Assembly: GCA_030450535.1 (NCBI GenBank) | Contig: JAKDIK010000001.1 | Location: forward strand, 1 to 35,618 | DNA: 35,618 bases | Reading direction: 5' to 3' | Source: Propionibacteriaceae bacterium | Lineage (GTDB): Bacteria; Actinomycetota; Actinomycetes; Propionibacteriales; Propionibacteriaceae | In this document: piece after piece, positions 15,663-24,048 of the stretch | How positions within the stretch are numbered: the stretch's first letter is position 1 | How the letters are laid out: every line of letters begins with the position of its first letter | Translations under genes and position numbers: made by a program | The notes under the pieces: generated by a model | What the model was told of the DNA's origin: nothing | What the model saw: the letters and a program-made list of their open reading frames with translations, nothing else | Database searches by the model: none

Positions 15663-16982
15663 ATGGGCCGAGTGTCCTCAACCGTGACCCACCGGCAGCG
15701 CCATTTCTTCGATCAGCACCCCGGTCTGCGCGCCGTATTGGTGGCCTGCGCCCTCATCGTGCTCGTCGGCTGGACCGTGCGGACGCTCGCCGAGGCGGGC
15801 GCGCTGGTCAGTTCGATCCTCGTGCCGACCATGCTGTCGATCCTGTTCGCCGGCCTGCTCATGCCGTTGCAGGTGCTGCTCAACCACACGCTCCGACTGC
15901 CGCGCTCGGTGGCGGCGGGCCTCACCCTGCTGCTGTCGCTCGGCGCGGTCGGCGGGCTGTTGTGGGTGGCGGGGGCGCAGCTCGCGGCGGGGCTCGAGGA
16001 TATCGTCACGGTGTTCCAGGGTCAGCTCGAGGCGCTGCGCTCGTGGGCGCTCCAGACCCTCCCGATCGGACGCGATCAGCTCAACGCGGCGATCTCGCAG
16101 GCCCAGGCGTGGCTGGCGTCCAACCAGGCCAGCCTCGCCCAGGGCGCGCTCGGCGCAGGGGTCACGGCGGCCGGAGTCATGGTGTCGGGCGTCCTCGCGC
16201 TCGTGGCGACCTTCTTCTTCCTCGCCCAGGGCGACCGGATCGCCTCCGGTCTGCTCGCCCTGCTTCCCAAGGATTGGCGTCGCACCTTGTGGGAGGCCGG
16301 ACGCCGCGGTTGGGTCACGCTGGGGACCTACTGCCGCACCCAGCTGGTCGTCGCCGCCGTGGACGCCTTGGGCATCGGGCTGGGCGCGTTCCTTCTCGGG
16401 CTGCCCTTCGTCATCCCGGTGATCGCCATCACGTTCGTCCTGTGTTTCATCCCGTTCGTGGGCGCGATCGTCTCCGGCGCGCTGGTCGTGGCCATCGCGT
16501 TGGCGTTCGACGGGCTGACGCCCGCGCTGATCATGCTGGCGATCGTGATCGCCGTGCAGCAGATCGAATCCAACGTGCTGAGCCCGCTGTTGATGGGCAA
16601 GGCCGTGGACGTCCACCCGCTGCTGATCCTGCTGTCCGTGGCCGGGGCCACCTACATCTTCGGGCTGGTCGGCGCGCTGTTCATGGTGCCGGTGATCGCG
16701 ACCATCAAGTCGATCCTGTTGTACCTGCACGGCGCCGACCCGTTCCCGGTGCTGGATTCCGGCGGCAGCGCGCTCACGGATTCACCCCGCAGACTCATGG
16801 GCGATCGCCAGGAGATCAGGAATCCGCCCCGCATCGGTGAGGCGTCACCGGCCTGGCTGGAGGACGAGATCGAGGCGGACGCGGCGGCCGCCGATCCGAA
16901 CGTCACGGACGCGGGGGCGATGGACGGCCCGGAGGACGGCGTCGACCCGGACGCGGCGACGGGCGACGCCGAGCGCCGCTGA
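15663..16982 (+). CDS. AI-2E family transporter (PerM/YdiK-like)
   Basis: 439 aa from ATG at 15663; GTG at 15672 is equally plausible because AGGA (15657-15660) is only 2 nt from the ATG but 11 nt from the GTG. The open frame extends upstream, but that part is the out-of-frame shadow of thrE. About eight membrane helices are predicted. The family block is clear: a central soluble region with GLEDIVTVFQGQLEALRSWA, then FIPFVGAIVSGALVVAIAL, and IAVQQIESNVLSPLLMGKAVDVHPLLILL near residue 300. Substrates of the family vary and are mostly unknown. The C-terminal ~80 residues are acidic and probably disordered. Its stop is 1 bp from the convergent phosphoesterase gene. Confidence 0.88.
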   Translation: MGRVSSTVTHRQRHFFDQHPGLRAVLVACALIVLVGWTVRTLAEAGALVSSILVPTMLSILFAGLLMPLQVLLNHTLRLPRSVAAGLTLLLSLGAVGGLLWVAGAQLAAGLEDIVTVFQGQLEALRSWALQTLPIGRDQLNAAISQAQAWLASNQASLAQGALGAGVTAAGVMVSGVLALVATFFFLAQGDRIASGLLALLPKDWRRTLWEAGRRGWVTLGTYCRTQLVVAAVDALGIGLGAFLLGLPFVIPVIAITFVLCFIPFVGAIVSGALVVAIALAFDGLTPALIMLAIVIAVQQIESNVLSPLLMGKAVDVHPLLILLSVAGATYIFGLVGALFMVPVIATIKSILLYLHGADPFPVLDSGGSALTDSPRRLMGDRQEIRNPPRIGEASPAWLEDEIEADAAAADPNVTDAGAMDGPEDGVDPDAATGDAERR

Positions 16983-16983
16983 C

Positions 16984-17487
16984 TCAGCGAGGCGGGGTGC
17001 CGACTCGCACGATCTCGTGATGGACGACCTCGCCGCCGACCAATTCGAGCCAGCCGTAGCTGCCGATCCGCTCTCGGCGCGGGTCGGTGATCGAGCCCGG
17101 GTTGAACAGGTGGACGCCGTCCTCGACGACGTCCATCGGAATGTGGGAGTGGCCGAACACGACGACGTCGGCGTCCGGGAACATCCGGCGCATGCGGCGT
17201 CCGCGGCCCGCCTTCGCGCCCGCGTCGTGGATCATCGCCACGCGTACCCCGCCGAGGTCGAGCTCGAGGCGCTCGGGGGCGGGCCAGGCCGCGATGTCGG
17301 GGCCGTCGTTGTTGCCGAGCACCACGTGGAGGGGAGCGGACGCCGCGAGCTCGGCCAGCACGCCCGGCACGCACACGTCCCCCGCGTGGAGAATGACGTC
17401 CGCCTCGGCCAAGGGCGCGCGCAGGGCGTCCGGCATCGCCTTCCAGCGGCGCGGAGCGTGGGTGTCCGAGACGACCAGCACCTTCAT
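16984..17487 (-). CDS. YfcE/MJ0936-type metallophosphoesterase
   Basis: 167 aa from ATG at 17487 (MKVLVVSDTH). The upstream in-frame stretch is the shadow of otsB. Metal-binding motifs are all present: DTH (Asp8, His10), GD (Asp37 in HAGD), GNND (58-61), His87, and GHSH (112-115). The family hydrolyses phosphodiesters with two metal ions in the cytoplasm; the natural substrate is often unknown. It lies 13 bp downstream of otsB on the same strand and is probably co-transcribed, but no link to trehalose is established. Confidence 0.9.
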   Translation of the reverse strand: MKVLVVSDTHAPRRWKAMPDALRAPLAEADVILHAGDVCVPGVLAELAASAPLHVVLGNNDGPDIAAWPAPERLELDLGGVRVAMIHDAGAKAGRGRRMRRMFPDADVVVFGHSHIPMDVVEDGVHLFNPGSITDPRRERIGSYGWLELVGGEVVHHEIVRVGTPPR

Positions 17488-17500
17488 TCCGGCGTCCGGC

Positions 17501-18340
17501 TCAGGCGCCGGGGTGGGCGGCGTCCAGCGCGTCGGCCAGCTCGCCGAGCAGCTCGGCGACCCCGTCCGGACCGTCGACGACCACGTCGGAGACGGCCACG
17601 AGGGCGTCCTGCTCATCGGATCCCGAACAGATGAGCAGGGCCTTGACGCGACCGGACTCGCGCAGCCAGCGCACCGCGCGGAACGCCGGCAGGTCGCCGA
17701 GGTCGTCGCCGGCGTAGATGATCGCGGTGGGGTGCAGCTCGTCCACCAGCCGCCGGATCGCGTCGCCCTTGTCGAGCCCCCGCGCGCGCAGCTCGAGCAC
17801 GAAGCGGCCCGGCTCGACCTGCAGGTCGTGGCTCTCGGCGAGCTCGGTCAGCGGGCCGGTGAGCCGCTCGAACGCGGCGGCCGGGTCGGGCAGTTCACGG
17901 GTGTGGACGCCGACGCTCAGCCGCTTGTTCTCGATGCGGGCGTCGGCGAGGTCGTGGTCGGCGAGCAGGTCGGGGAGCGCGGCGGCGGCGTTGGCCACCC
18001 CTCCGGGCGCCTCGGGCTCGTCGTAGTCGCCGGTGTCGGCGTCCCAGCGCTCGAAGCCGTACAGGCCGAGCACCGAGGCGGATGCCAGCCCGGTCCGCTC
18101 GTCGAGGCGGCCGAGGCGGACGGCCTGGCGCGCGGGGCGTCCGGTGACGATGGCCACCTTCGCGACCCGGCTGCCCAGGCGTTCGAGGACGCCGACGGTG
18201 TCCTCGGACGCCCACGCCTCGTCCGGGTTGTCGACGATGGGTGACAGCACGCCGTCGAAGTCGCTGCAGACGAGAGTGGTTGACGGGTCGGTGGTGATGG
18301 CCGCCCAGGCCGCGCGGCCGGCGTCCGAGGTGATGTGCAT
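17501..18340 (-). CDS. otsB: Trehalose-6-phosphate phosphatase OtsB
   Basis: 279 aa from ATG at 18340, which has GGGAGG 8 nt upstream; a GTG at 18349 would abut that site and is rejected. The HAD motif I is DFDGVLS (27-33, with Asp27 and Asp29), motif III includes Lys191 in GLDKGDAIR, and motif IV is GDD at 211-213 followed by LGDLPAF. LGLYGFERW near 91-99 and RFVLELR near 179-185 are typical trehalose-phosphatase segments. It removes phosphate from trehalose-6-phosphate made by OtsA, which is divergent across 60 bp. Confidence 0.92.
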   Translation of the reverse strand: MHITSDAGRAAWAAITTDPSTTLVCSDFDGVLSPIVDNPDEAWASEDTVGVLERLGSRVAKVAIVTGRPARQAVRLGRLDERTGLASASVLGLYGFERWDADTGDYDEPEAPGGVANAAAALPDLLADHDLADARIENKRLSVGVHTRELPDPAAAFERLTGPLTELAESHDLQVEPGRFVLELRARGLDKGDAIRRLVDELHPTAIIYAGDDLGDLPAFRAVRWLRESGRVKALLICSGSDEQDALVAVSDVVVDGPDGVAELLGELADALDAAHPGA

Positions 18341-18400
18341 GGTGTCCACCCTCCCATTCCGTGGCGCCTGCGGCTAGGTTGGACGTCAGGAGGTGGGCTG

Positions 18401-19816
18401 ATGACATCGAGTTCAGACCCCCAACAGATTGCTCCGAAGGCGGAGTTCGTGGTCGTGGCCAACCGGCTCGCGGTGGAGCGGACGACCGCGGACGACGGTT
18501 CCTCGGGATGGCAGACCTCGCCGGGCGGGCTGGTCACCGCACTGGTGCCGATCATGCAGGCCAAGGACGGGGCCTGGGTCGGGTGGCACGGCGCGCCGGA
18601 CGAGGAACTGGAGCCCTTCCACCACGACGGCATCGACATGGTGCCGGTCGCGCTGTCGGAGGCCGAGGTGGCCGAGTACTACGAGGGCATGTCGAACGCC
18701 ACGTTCTGGCCGCTGTACCACGACTCGGTGGCGTTCCCGGAGTTCCATCGCGAGTGGTGGGACGCCTACGTGGCCGTGAACCGGCGGTTCGCCGAGGCCG
18801 CCGCCGAGGTCGCCGAGGCCGGCGGCACGGTGTGGGTGCAGGACTACCAGCTCCAGCTCGTGCCGAAGCTGCTGCGCGAGCTGCGTCCCGACCTGCGCAT
18901 CGGGTTCTTCCTGCACATCCCCTTCCCGCCGTCGGAGCTGTTCCAGCAGCTGCCGTGGCGCCGCGCCGTGCTCGAGGGGGTGGCCGGCGCGGACCTGGTC
19001 GGTTTCCAGGTGCCGGGGGCGGCGACGAACTTTCTGAACCTGCTGCGGCGACGCCTGGGTTGGGAGACGCATCGGCACGAGTTCGTGCGTCCGGACGGGA
19101 GCCGCGGGCGGGCGTCCGCCTACCCCATCTCGATCGACACGGCGGGTTTTGAGGCCCTGGCGAACTCGCCGGAGGTGGAGGCGCGGGCGGCGCAGATCCG
19201 CGAGGACCTGGGGGCCGAGACGATCTTTCTGGGCGTCGACCGGCTCGATTACACCAAGGGGCTGCGGCACCGCATCCGGGCGTTCGGGGAGCTGTTCACC
19301 TCCGGTGAGCTCGATCCCGAGAAGGTCGTGTTCGTGCAGGTCGCGACGCCCTCGCGCGAGCGCGTGGACGAGTACCGCCGGCTCCGCGACGACATCGAAC
19401 TGCTCGTGGGACGCATCAACGGCGACCTGGGGCAGTTCGGTCGTCCGCCGGTGAACTACCTGCACCAGAGCTTCCCGCGCGACGAGATGGCCGCGCTGTA
19501 TCGCGCGTCCGACGTCATGGTCGTGACGCCGCTGCGCGATGGGATGAACCTGGTGGCCAAGGAGTACGTGGCCTGCCGGGGTGGCAACGACGGGGCGCTG
19601 GTCCTGAGCGAGTTCGCCGGGGCGGCGCGCGAGCTGAAGCAGGCGTGGCAGGTGAATCCGTACGACATCGACGGCATGAAGGCGACGATCCTCGAGGCCG
19701 GCCGGGCGTCGGCACGCGAGCAGGGACGCCGCATGCGCGCCCTGCGCAAGCAGGTGAGCACGCACGACATCAACCGGTGGGCGGAGACGTTCCTGGCCGA
19801 CCTCGACGCCGTCTAG
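18401..19816 (+). CDS. otsA: Trehalose-6-phosphate synthase OtsA (GT20)
   Basis: 471 aa from ATG at 18401, with AGGAGGT (18389-18395) 5 nt upstream; a possible -10 TAGGTT lies at 18375-18380. GT20 features are complete: VVANRLAVER and GGLVTALVP in the N-terminal domain, WVQDYQLQLVP at 145-155 with Asp148, FFLHIPFPPSELF at 169-181, VDRLDYTKG at 279-287 (Arg281 and Lys286 contact the donor phosphates), and LRDGMNLVAKEYVACR in the C-terminal domain. It joins glucose from a nucleotide sugar to glucose-6-phosphate; OtsB completes trehalose, an osmoprotectant. The divergent otsA/otsB arrangement is less common than a simple operon. The gene is followed by a perfect 14-bp triplicate repeat. Confidence 0.96.
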   Translation: MTSSSDPQQIAPKAEFVVVANRLAVERTTADDGSSGWQTSPGGLVTALVPIMQAKDGAWVGWHGAPDEELEPFHHDGIDMVPVALSEAEVAEYYEGMSNATFWPLYHDSVAFPEFHREWWDAYVAVNRRFAEAAAEVAEAGGTVWVQDYQLQLVPKLLRELRPDLRIGFFLHIPFPPSELFQQLPWRRAVLEGVAGADLVGFQVPGAATNFLNLLRRRLGWETHRHEFVRPDGSRGRASAYPISIDTAGFEALANSPEVEARAAQIREDLGAETIFLGVDRLDYTKGLRHRIRAFGELFTSGELDPEKVVFVQVATPSRERVDEYRRLRDDIELLVGRINGDLGQFGRPPVNYLHQSFPRDEMAALYRASDVMVVTPLRDGMNLVAKEYVACRGGNDGALVLSEFAGAARELKQAWQVNPYDIDGMKATILEAGRASAREQGRRMRALRKQVSTHDINRWAETFLADLDAV

Positions 19817-19825
19817 CGGTCGCGG

Positions 19826-19867
19826 CTCGCCCGGACAGCCTCGCCCGGACAGCCTCGCCCGGACAGC
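19826..19867. repeat. 14-bp tandem repeat, 3 perfect copies, after the otsA stop
   Basis: Three identical head-to-tail copies of CTCGCCCGGACAGC (19826-19839, 19840-19853, 19854-19867). The array begins 9 bp after the otsA stop (TAG, 19814-19816) and ends 51 bp before the next gene. Absence of any difference between copies suggests recent expansion. Confidence 0.95.
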
Positions 19868-19918
19868 TCGGTGGGTGCACGGCGTGGCGGTGGCCGGCCG
19901 CGTGTGGGAACGTGAGTC

Positions 19919-20491
19919 ATGACAGGAACTGACCTTCCCCACGAACTCGTTGAGCAGATCGACTGGCACTGGCGCGGCCAGCTTCGGCCCCGGCTGGAGG
20001 GGCTCACCGATGAGGAGTACTTCTGGGAGCCCGTCGCCGGGGCGTGGAGCGTCCGGCGCCGCACCGAATCCACCGCGGAGATCCAGCCGGGCTCCGGGGA
20101 GTGGACCATCGACTGGGTCTGGCCCGAACCCGCCCCCGCGCCGGTGACGACCATCGCCTGGCGGCTCTCCCACCTCCTCGTCGGGGTGCTCGGGGCGCGG
20201 CTGGCCGGCCACTTCGACGGTGAGCCCCACGACTACAACACCTACGACTACCCCGGCACAGCAGTGGAGGCACTGCAGCGCCTCGACACGCTCTACGCGC
20301 GCTGGCGTGATGGCGTCGCCTCGTGGTCGGACGCCGACCTCGCCGTTCCGGTGGGGGCCGCGGAGCCGCCGCAGTACGCGGCATCGCCCCGTATCACGCT
20401 GGTGCTGCACATCAGCCGCGAACTGATTCACCACGGTGCCGAGATCGCTCTGCTCCGTGACCTGTACGCGCATCGTCCGCTCGCCGGCTGA
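19919..20491 (+). CDS. DinB-like four-helix protein
   Basis: 190 aa. It opens with HELVEQIDWHWRGQLRPRLEGLTDEEYFWEPVAGAWSVRRR, a common form of the DinB/YfiT superfamily, with the conserved His-rich segment WRLSHLLVGVLG near residues 81-92 and ISRELIHHGAEIALLRDLY near the C-terminus. The three likely metal-binding histidines are in these last two segments. DinB-like proteins are metal-dependent and some are thiol-dependent transferases (mycothiol or bacillithiol); the activity here is unknown. Start ATG at 19919. It is 102 bp after otsA and probably independent of it. Confidence 0.85.
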   Translation: MTGTDLPHELVEQIDWHWRGQLRPRLEGLTDEEYFWEPVAGAWSVRRRTESTAEIQPGSGEWTIDWVWPEPAPAPVTTIAWRLSHLLVGVLGARLAGHFDGEPHDYNTYDYPGTAVEALQRLDTLYARWRDGVASWSDADLAVPVGAAEPPQYAASPRITLVLHISRELIHHGAEIALLRDLYAHRPLAG

Positions 20492-20832
20492 GAGCGAGGG
20501 CCCGGCGTCGACGAGCGCGAAGGCTCGGCCAGGGGCGGTGTGCGACGTCTGGCGCGACCAGGGTTGGGAGTGTGTTGAGTGCGTTGAGGCGGACGACGCG
20601 CGTGTCGTCCCGAGGGGTGTCACCCGCGGGGGGACGTCGAATGGCGTGAGGAGGGACGGCTCGCTGTCGCCGCGGATGCGGACGGGTCCGTGTTGGTCGG
20701 ATTGTCGGACAGGGACTTCCCCAAATGGCGTCGGTGTGGAATAATGGTCCTGACGGGTGCCCGGCACCCGCTGCAGAACGTGCATGCTCAGGTTCCCCCC
20801 GTGGATCGCTCTGCGAGAGTTGATGGAGACAC
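20492..20832. other. 341-bp non-coding stretch upstream of the glycosyltransferase
   Basis: I see no convincing gene here. It holds a GGACGAC/GTCGTCC hairpin (20591-20610) that may end transcription after the DinB gene, a region richer in G and T (about 20570-20590), an AATAAT sequence (20740-20745) that could be a -10 box, and the 17-bp palindrome listed separately. The last part is probably the promoter and 5' leader of the glycosyltransferase gene. Confidence 0.45.
20754..20770. promoter_or_regulatory. 17-bp palindrome just downstream of a putative -10
   Basis: CGGGTGCC-C-GGCACCCG is perfect around a single central base. It lies about 9 bp after the AATAAT at 20740-20745 and 62 bp before the glycosyltransferase start. 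It could be an operator overlapping the transcription start or a hairpin at the start of the leader RNA. Confidence 0.4.
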
Positions 20833-21834
20833 ATGGGGCGCATCATGGAAGAGAACAGAACACCTACACCGCAATTGTCCGTTGTCATCGCCTGTTTCAA
20901 CGGCGAGGACACCCTGAGGGACCAGCTGGTGGCACTCGCGGATCAACCGAGCGTCGCGCCCTGGGAACTCATCATCGCCGACAACGGCTCGACCGACGGG
21001 TCTGTCGAGCTGGCTCGCTCGTTCGCCTCCCGCCTGCCGCTGCGGATCATCGACGCATCCGCGCGCCGAGGGCCGGCGCACGCCAGAAATGTCGGGGTGG
21101 CCGCGGCTCGGGGTGAGTGGATTGCCTTCTGCGACGCCGACGACGTCGTCGCACCGAACTGGGTCGCCCAGGTGTGCGGCGCACTGCAGCAACACCCCTT
21201 CGTGGCGGGGAAGGTCGATACCGCGCGGCTGAACACGCGCCGGATCCGCCGAGCACGCCACCTCGATCAGGCGTCCGGGTTGCAGCCGGCGAGCGGAAAC
21301 CGCCTCGGCCTTCCCCACGCCGGTGCGGGCAACATGGCTCTGCACAGGTCGGTCTTTGAGTCGGTCGGCGGCTTCGACGAGAAGCTGCGTTGCCTCGAGG
21401 ACACGGACCTCTGCTGGCGGATTCAGCTCGCCGGTGTCCCACTGGTCTACGAGCCGTCCCTCCTCATCCACACGCGGCTGCGGACCACGATCGGGGACAA
21501 CTTCCGGCAGGGCAGGGGATATGGCCGGGGCCAGACGATGCTCGAGGAGCGCTATGGACGCCTCGCGCCGTCCACCCCTGCCGATACACCCAAGGCGCTG
21601 ACGTCCCCGCGTTACGGCGTGCCGAGCCCCTCGGTGGGCCAGCAACTGCAGCAAGGGCTGATCTCCGTGGCCCGCGTGGTCCGCTCCCTCGTCACAGCGA
21701 AGTCGCTTCCCGGTGTGGCCTGGCGACTCGGCTGGCTCGTCGGCAGGCGGGACCACCAACAGGAGAGGGAGCGCGTGCGTCCCCTGCCGCGACGTCATCA
21801 CACGCCCGCCCTCCACGGAGGATCCCCCTCGTGA
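20833..21834 (+). CDS. Family 2 glycosyltransferase
   Basis: 333 aa. GT-A fold features: LSVVIACFNGEDTLRDQL (15-32), the nucleotide-sugar site ADNGSTDGS (49-57), the metal-binding DADD (101-104), and GGFDEKLRCLEDTDLCWR (179-196), with the acidic ED pair as probable catalytic base region. No membrane helix is predicted, so it acts in the cytoplasm, or at the membrane face, on an unknown acceptor. The C-terminal ~60 residues are basic and rich in Arg. Start ATG at 20833 with GGAG about 5 nt upstream; ATG at 20845 is an alternative. It overlaps the deacetylase gene by 4 bp, so the two products probably work on the same glycan. Confidence 0.88.
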   Translation: MGRIMEENRTPTPQLSVVIACFNGEDTLRDQLVALADQPSVAPWELIIADNGSTDGSVELARSFASRLPLRIIDASARRGPAHARNVGVAAARGEWIAFCDADDVVAPNWVAQVCGALQQHPFVAGKVDTARLNTRRIRRARHLDQASGLQPASGNRLGLPHAGAGNMALHRSVFESVGGFDEKLRCLEDTDLCWRIQLAGVPLVYEPSLLIHTRLRTTIGDNFRQGRGYGRGQTMLEERYGRLAPSTPADTPKALTSPRYGVPSPSVGQQLQQGLISVARVVRSLVTAKSLPGVAWRLGWLVGRRDHQQERERVRPLPRRHHTPALHGGSPS

Positions 21835-22667
21835 GCCGACCGGTGCTGGTGCGGGGCAGGTACGCGTGCGCCTACGAATCCGGGCCGCGCCCCGTGGACA
21901 CCATCGTGGGTGCGGATGGCCCGCTGTCGCCCATGGCCGGGCTGCTTGCCCGGGCTGTGCGTCCGCTCACCGCGTACTGCTCGGCGGTCACCTCGGAGCG
22001 GGTCGTCGCGCTCACCTATGACGACGGCCCCGATCCAGACCACACCCCCGGCGTGCTCGATGCCCTCCGCGCCGGACAGACCCGGGCCACCTTCTTCGTG
22101 CTGGTTGAGCGCGCCCAGGCGCATCCCGACCTCGTGCAGCGCATCGTCGCAGAAGGGCACGAAGTCGGCCTCCACGGCCGTGATCATCGCCGGATCTCCG
22201 CTGCAGGGCTCGCGGCGTCGATGCGCGAGATCCGGGCGGCCCGCCAGGAGCTGGCCCGCCTGGCCGGGCAACCGGTGCGCTGGTACCGGCCGGCGTATGG
22301 GGCCATCCGGATCGATCAGCAGCTCGCGGTCCGCGCCCTTGGCCTCGATGTGCCGGTGTGGTCCGCGTGGGCGCGGGACTGGGAGGACGAGGAGGTGTCG
22401 GTGCTGGCCGAGCGGGCTGCCGCGGCGCTCCACCCCGGCGGCGTCATGCTGCTGCACGATGCTTCGGCCGGGCTCGCCCCCGACGACAGCGGGCTGACGC
22501 ATCAGCCCACCTTCGACCGCGGCGAGCTGACGCGACGCCTCCTGATCGCCGCTGAGGGGATGGGCTATCGGCTGACCACACTCGGCGGGCTGGCGAAGGG
22601 CTACCCGCAGGGGCGCGTCCCCTGGTTCGAGTCGCGTGCCAAGGCCCGAGCGGGCACCGGGGCCTGA
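21831..22667 (+). CDS. Polysaccharide deacetylase (NodB domain) family protein
   Basis: 278 aa from GTG at 21831, overlapping the glycosyltransferase stop as GTGA; GGAGGA (21817-21822) is 8 nt upstream. NodB motifs: LTYDDGPD (61-68, with Asp64-Asp65 as base and metal ligand), HGRDH (115-119, the two metal histidines), RPAYG (153-157), and LLHD (207-210). The family removes N- or O-acetyl groups from sugars. There is no signal peptide or clear membrane helix in the first ~50 residues, so unlike most relatives it seems to stay in the cytoplasm, which fits modification of a glycan precursor before export (inference). Confidence 0.88.
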   Translation: MSRPVLVRGRYACAYESGPRPVDTIVGADGPLSPMAGLLARAVRPLTAYCSAVTSERVVALTYDDGPDPDHTPGVLDALRAGQTRATFFVLVERAQAHPDLVQRIVAEGHEVGLHGRDHRRISAAGLAASMREIRAARQELARLAGQPVRWYRPAYGAIRIDQQLAVRALGLDVPVWSAWARDWEDEEVSVLAERAAAALHPGGVMLLHDASAGLAPDDSGLTHQPTFDRGELTRRLLIAAEGMGYRLTTLGGLAKGYPQGRVPWFESRAKARAGTGA

Positions 22668-22703
22668 CCGGCCCGCCCCCTGTCGCTCACGATGGAGTCG
22701 GCG

Positions 22704-23480
22704 TCATCGGATGAACCCGCCCTCGGTGTTGAGCACCTGGCCCGTGACCCAGCGGCCCTCGTCGGAGACGAGCCACGCGATGAGTCGAGCGGGGTCGTCC
22801 GGCTCTCCCCAGCGGCCGAACGGGAAGCGGTCGGCGAGGGCGTCCCGCATCTCGGGGGTGACGTAGGAGTCGGTGTCGACCGGCCCGGGATTCACGGCGT
22901 TGACGGTGATGCCCCGCGGCGCCAACTCGTGGGCGAGCGTCTTGGCGATGCCCGCCAACGCGGCCTTGGACGCCGCGTAGGCGATCTCCCCGGGCATGGG
23001 TCCGAGCTCCTGACCCGACGTCAGAAAGATGATCCGGCCGCCAGGGCGTCCGTTGTGCCGGGCGGCGAACTCGCGGGCCAGCAACAACGAAGCGCGGGCG
23101 TTCACGGCCCAGTGCGCGTCGAGCGTCGCCGCGGTTTGGTCGAGCAGCGGCCCGTCGGAGCCCGAACGGGCGTGGTTGCAGACCAGCGCGTCCAAGGGGC
23201 CGAGATCCTGCTGCGCGAAGGCGACGATGCGGGCCGGGGCGTCCGGGTCGACCAGGTCGGCGGGGGTGTCCACGAGCCGGCGGCCGGGCTGCAGCGCCTC
23301 GCGGACGCCGCGGGTCACGGACGCGATGTCGTCGCCCCCCCACGGCGGGGGGGCGTCATGAGGAGCGAAGTGGGTGATGGCGAGGTCGTACCCCGCCTCG
23401 GCGAGACGCCTCGCGATGGCGAATCCGATGCCCCCGCGGCGGGAGACCCCGGTGATCAGGGCGCTGCGTCGGCCGGTCAC
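22704..23480 (-). CDS. SDR family oxidoreductase
   Basis: 258 aa. The Rossmann motif is TGVSRRGGIG (10-19), one residue longer than the classical TGxxxGxG. Catalytic residues are Asn127, Ser155, Tyr168 and Lys172 (AYAASK). The C-terminal GRWVTGQVLNTEGGFI is typical of SDRs. It uses NAD(P)H on an unknown carbonyl or alcohol. Start is GTG at 23480 with GAGGT about 6 nt upstream, at the end of the upstream GNAT gene, so the two are likely coupled. Confidence 0.9.
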   Translation of the reverse strand: MTGRRSALITGVSRRGGIGFAIARRLAEAGYDLAITHFAPHDAPPPWGGDDIASVTRGVREALQPGRRLVDTPADLVDPDAPARIVAFAQQDLGPLDALVCNHARSGSDGPLLDQTAATLDAHWAVNARASLLLAREFAARHNGRPGGRIIFLTSGQELGPMPGEIAYAASKAALAGIAKTLAHELAPRGITVNAVNPGPVDTDSYVTPEMRDALADRFPFGRWGEPDDPARLIAWLVSDEGRWVTGQVLNTEGGFIR

Positions 23481-23489
23481 GAACGCACC

Positions 23490-23918
23490 TCAGGTGAACC
23501 GGACGAACGCGCGCAGGGCGGCATCGGGCACATCGCGAATCTCCGTGAAGCCCCGCGTCTCGTAGAACGCCCGCTGCCCGGGATCGTCGTCGGTGATGAG
23601 CACCTGCTGGCGGACATCCGCGAAGGGCTTGAGCACCGCGGTGAGCAGTTCGGTGCCGAGCCCTTGGCGCTGGTACTCCGGGTCGACGAGGATGTCCTGG
23701 AGGTAGACGATCGTGAGACCGTCACCCACCAGCCGGGCGAGGCCGACGAGTCGGTCGCCGACGCGGGCGCTCACCACGCGCAGCGATCGTCCGATGGCGT
23801 CGTGAAGTCGGGCAGGATCCTTCGCGTAGACCCCCCAGCCGACGCTCGAATACAGCCGCACCAGATCGTCTTGACTGGGGATCTCATGCGTGGTGAGGGT
23901 GGGTTTCGGCACCGCCAC
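23490..23918 (-). CDS. GNAT family N-acetyltransferase
   Basis: 142 aa from GTG at 23918 (a second GTG at 23912 is possible). The acetyl-CoA-binding segment is VDPEYQRQGLGTELL (78-92, QRQGLG at 83-88), and the C-terminal AFYETRGFTEI motif is typical. The frame extends to 24254 but the upstream part overlaps marC on the other strand and lacks domain similarity. The acceptor is unknown. It is the first gene of a pair with the SDR gene, 9 bp apart. Confidence 0.85.
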   Translation of the reverse strand: MAVPKPTLTTHEIPSQDDLVRLYSSVGWGVYAKDPARLHDAIGRSLRVVSARVGDRLVGLARLVGDGLTIVYLQDILVDPEYQRQGLGTELLTAVLKPFADVRQQVLITDDDPGQRAFYETRGFTEIRDVPDAALRAFVRFT

Positions 23919-24048
23919 ACAGTAAGCCCGCCACCGGGCCGCGGTGCCGCAGGCCCACTGACTGGAAGCCACCGGCAGTTCTCCACGTCCGACGGTTCGG
24001 ATTCCCGGGCCTCCCGGTGCGGGGCCGCGGGTCTGGAATGATGCCGCC

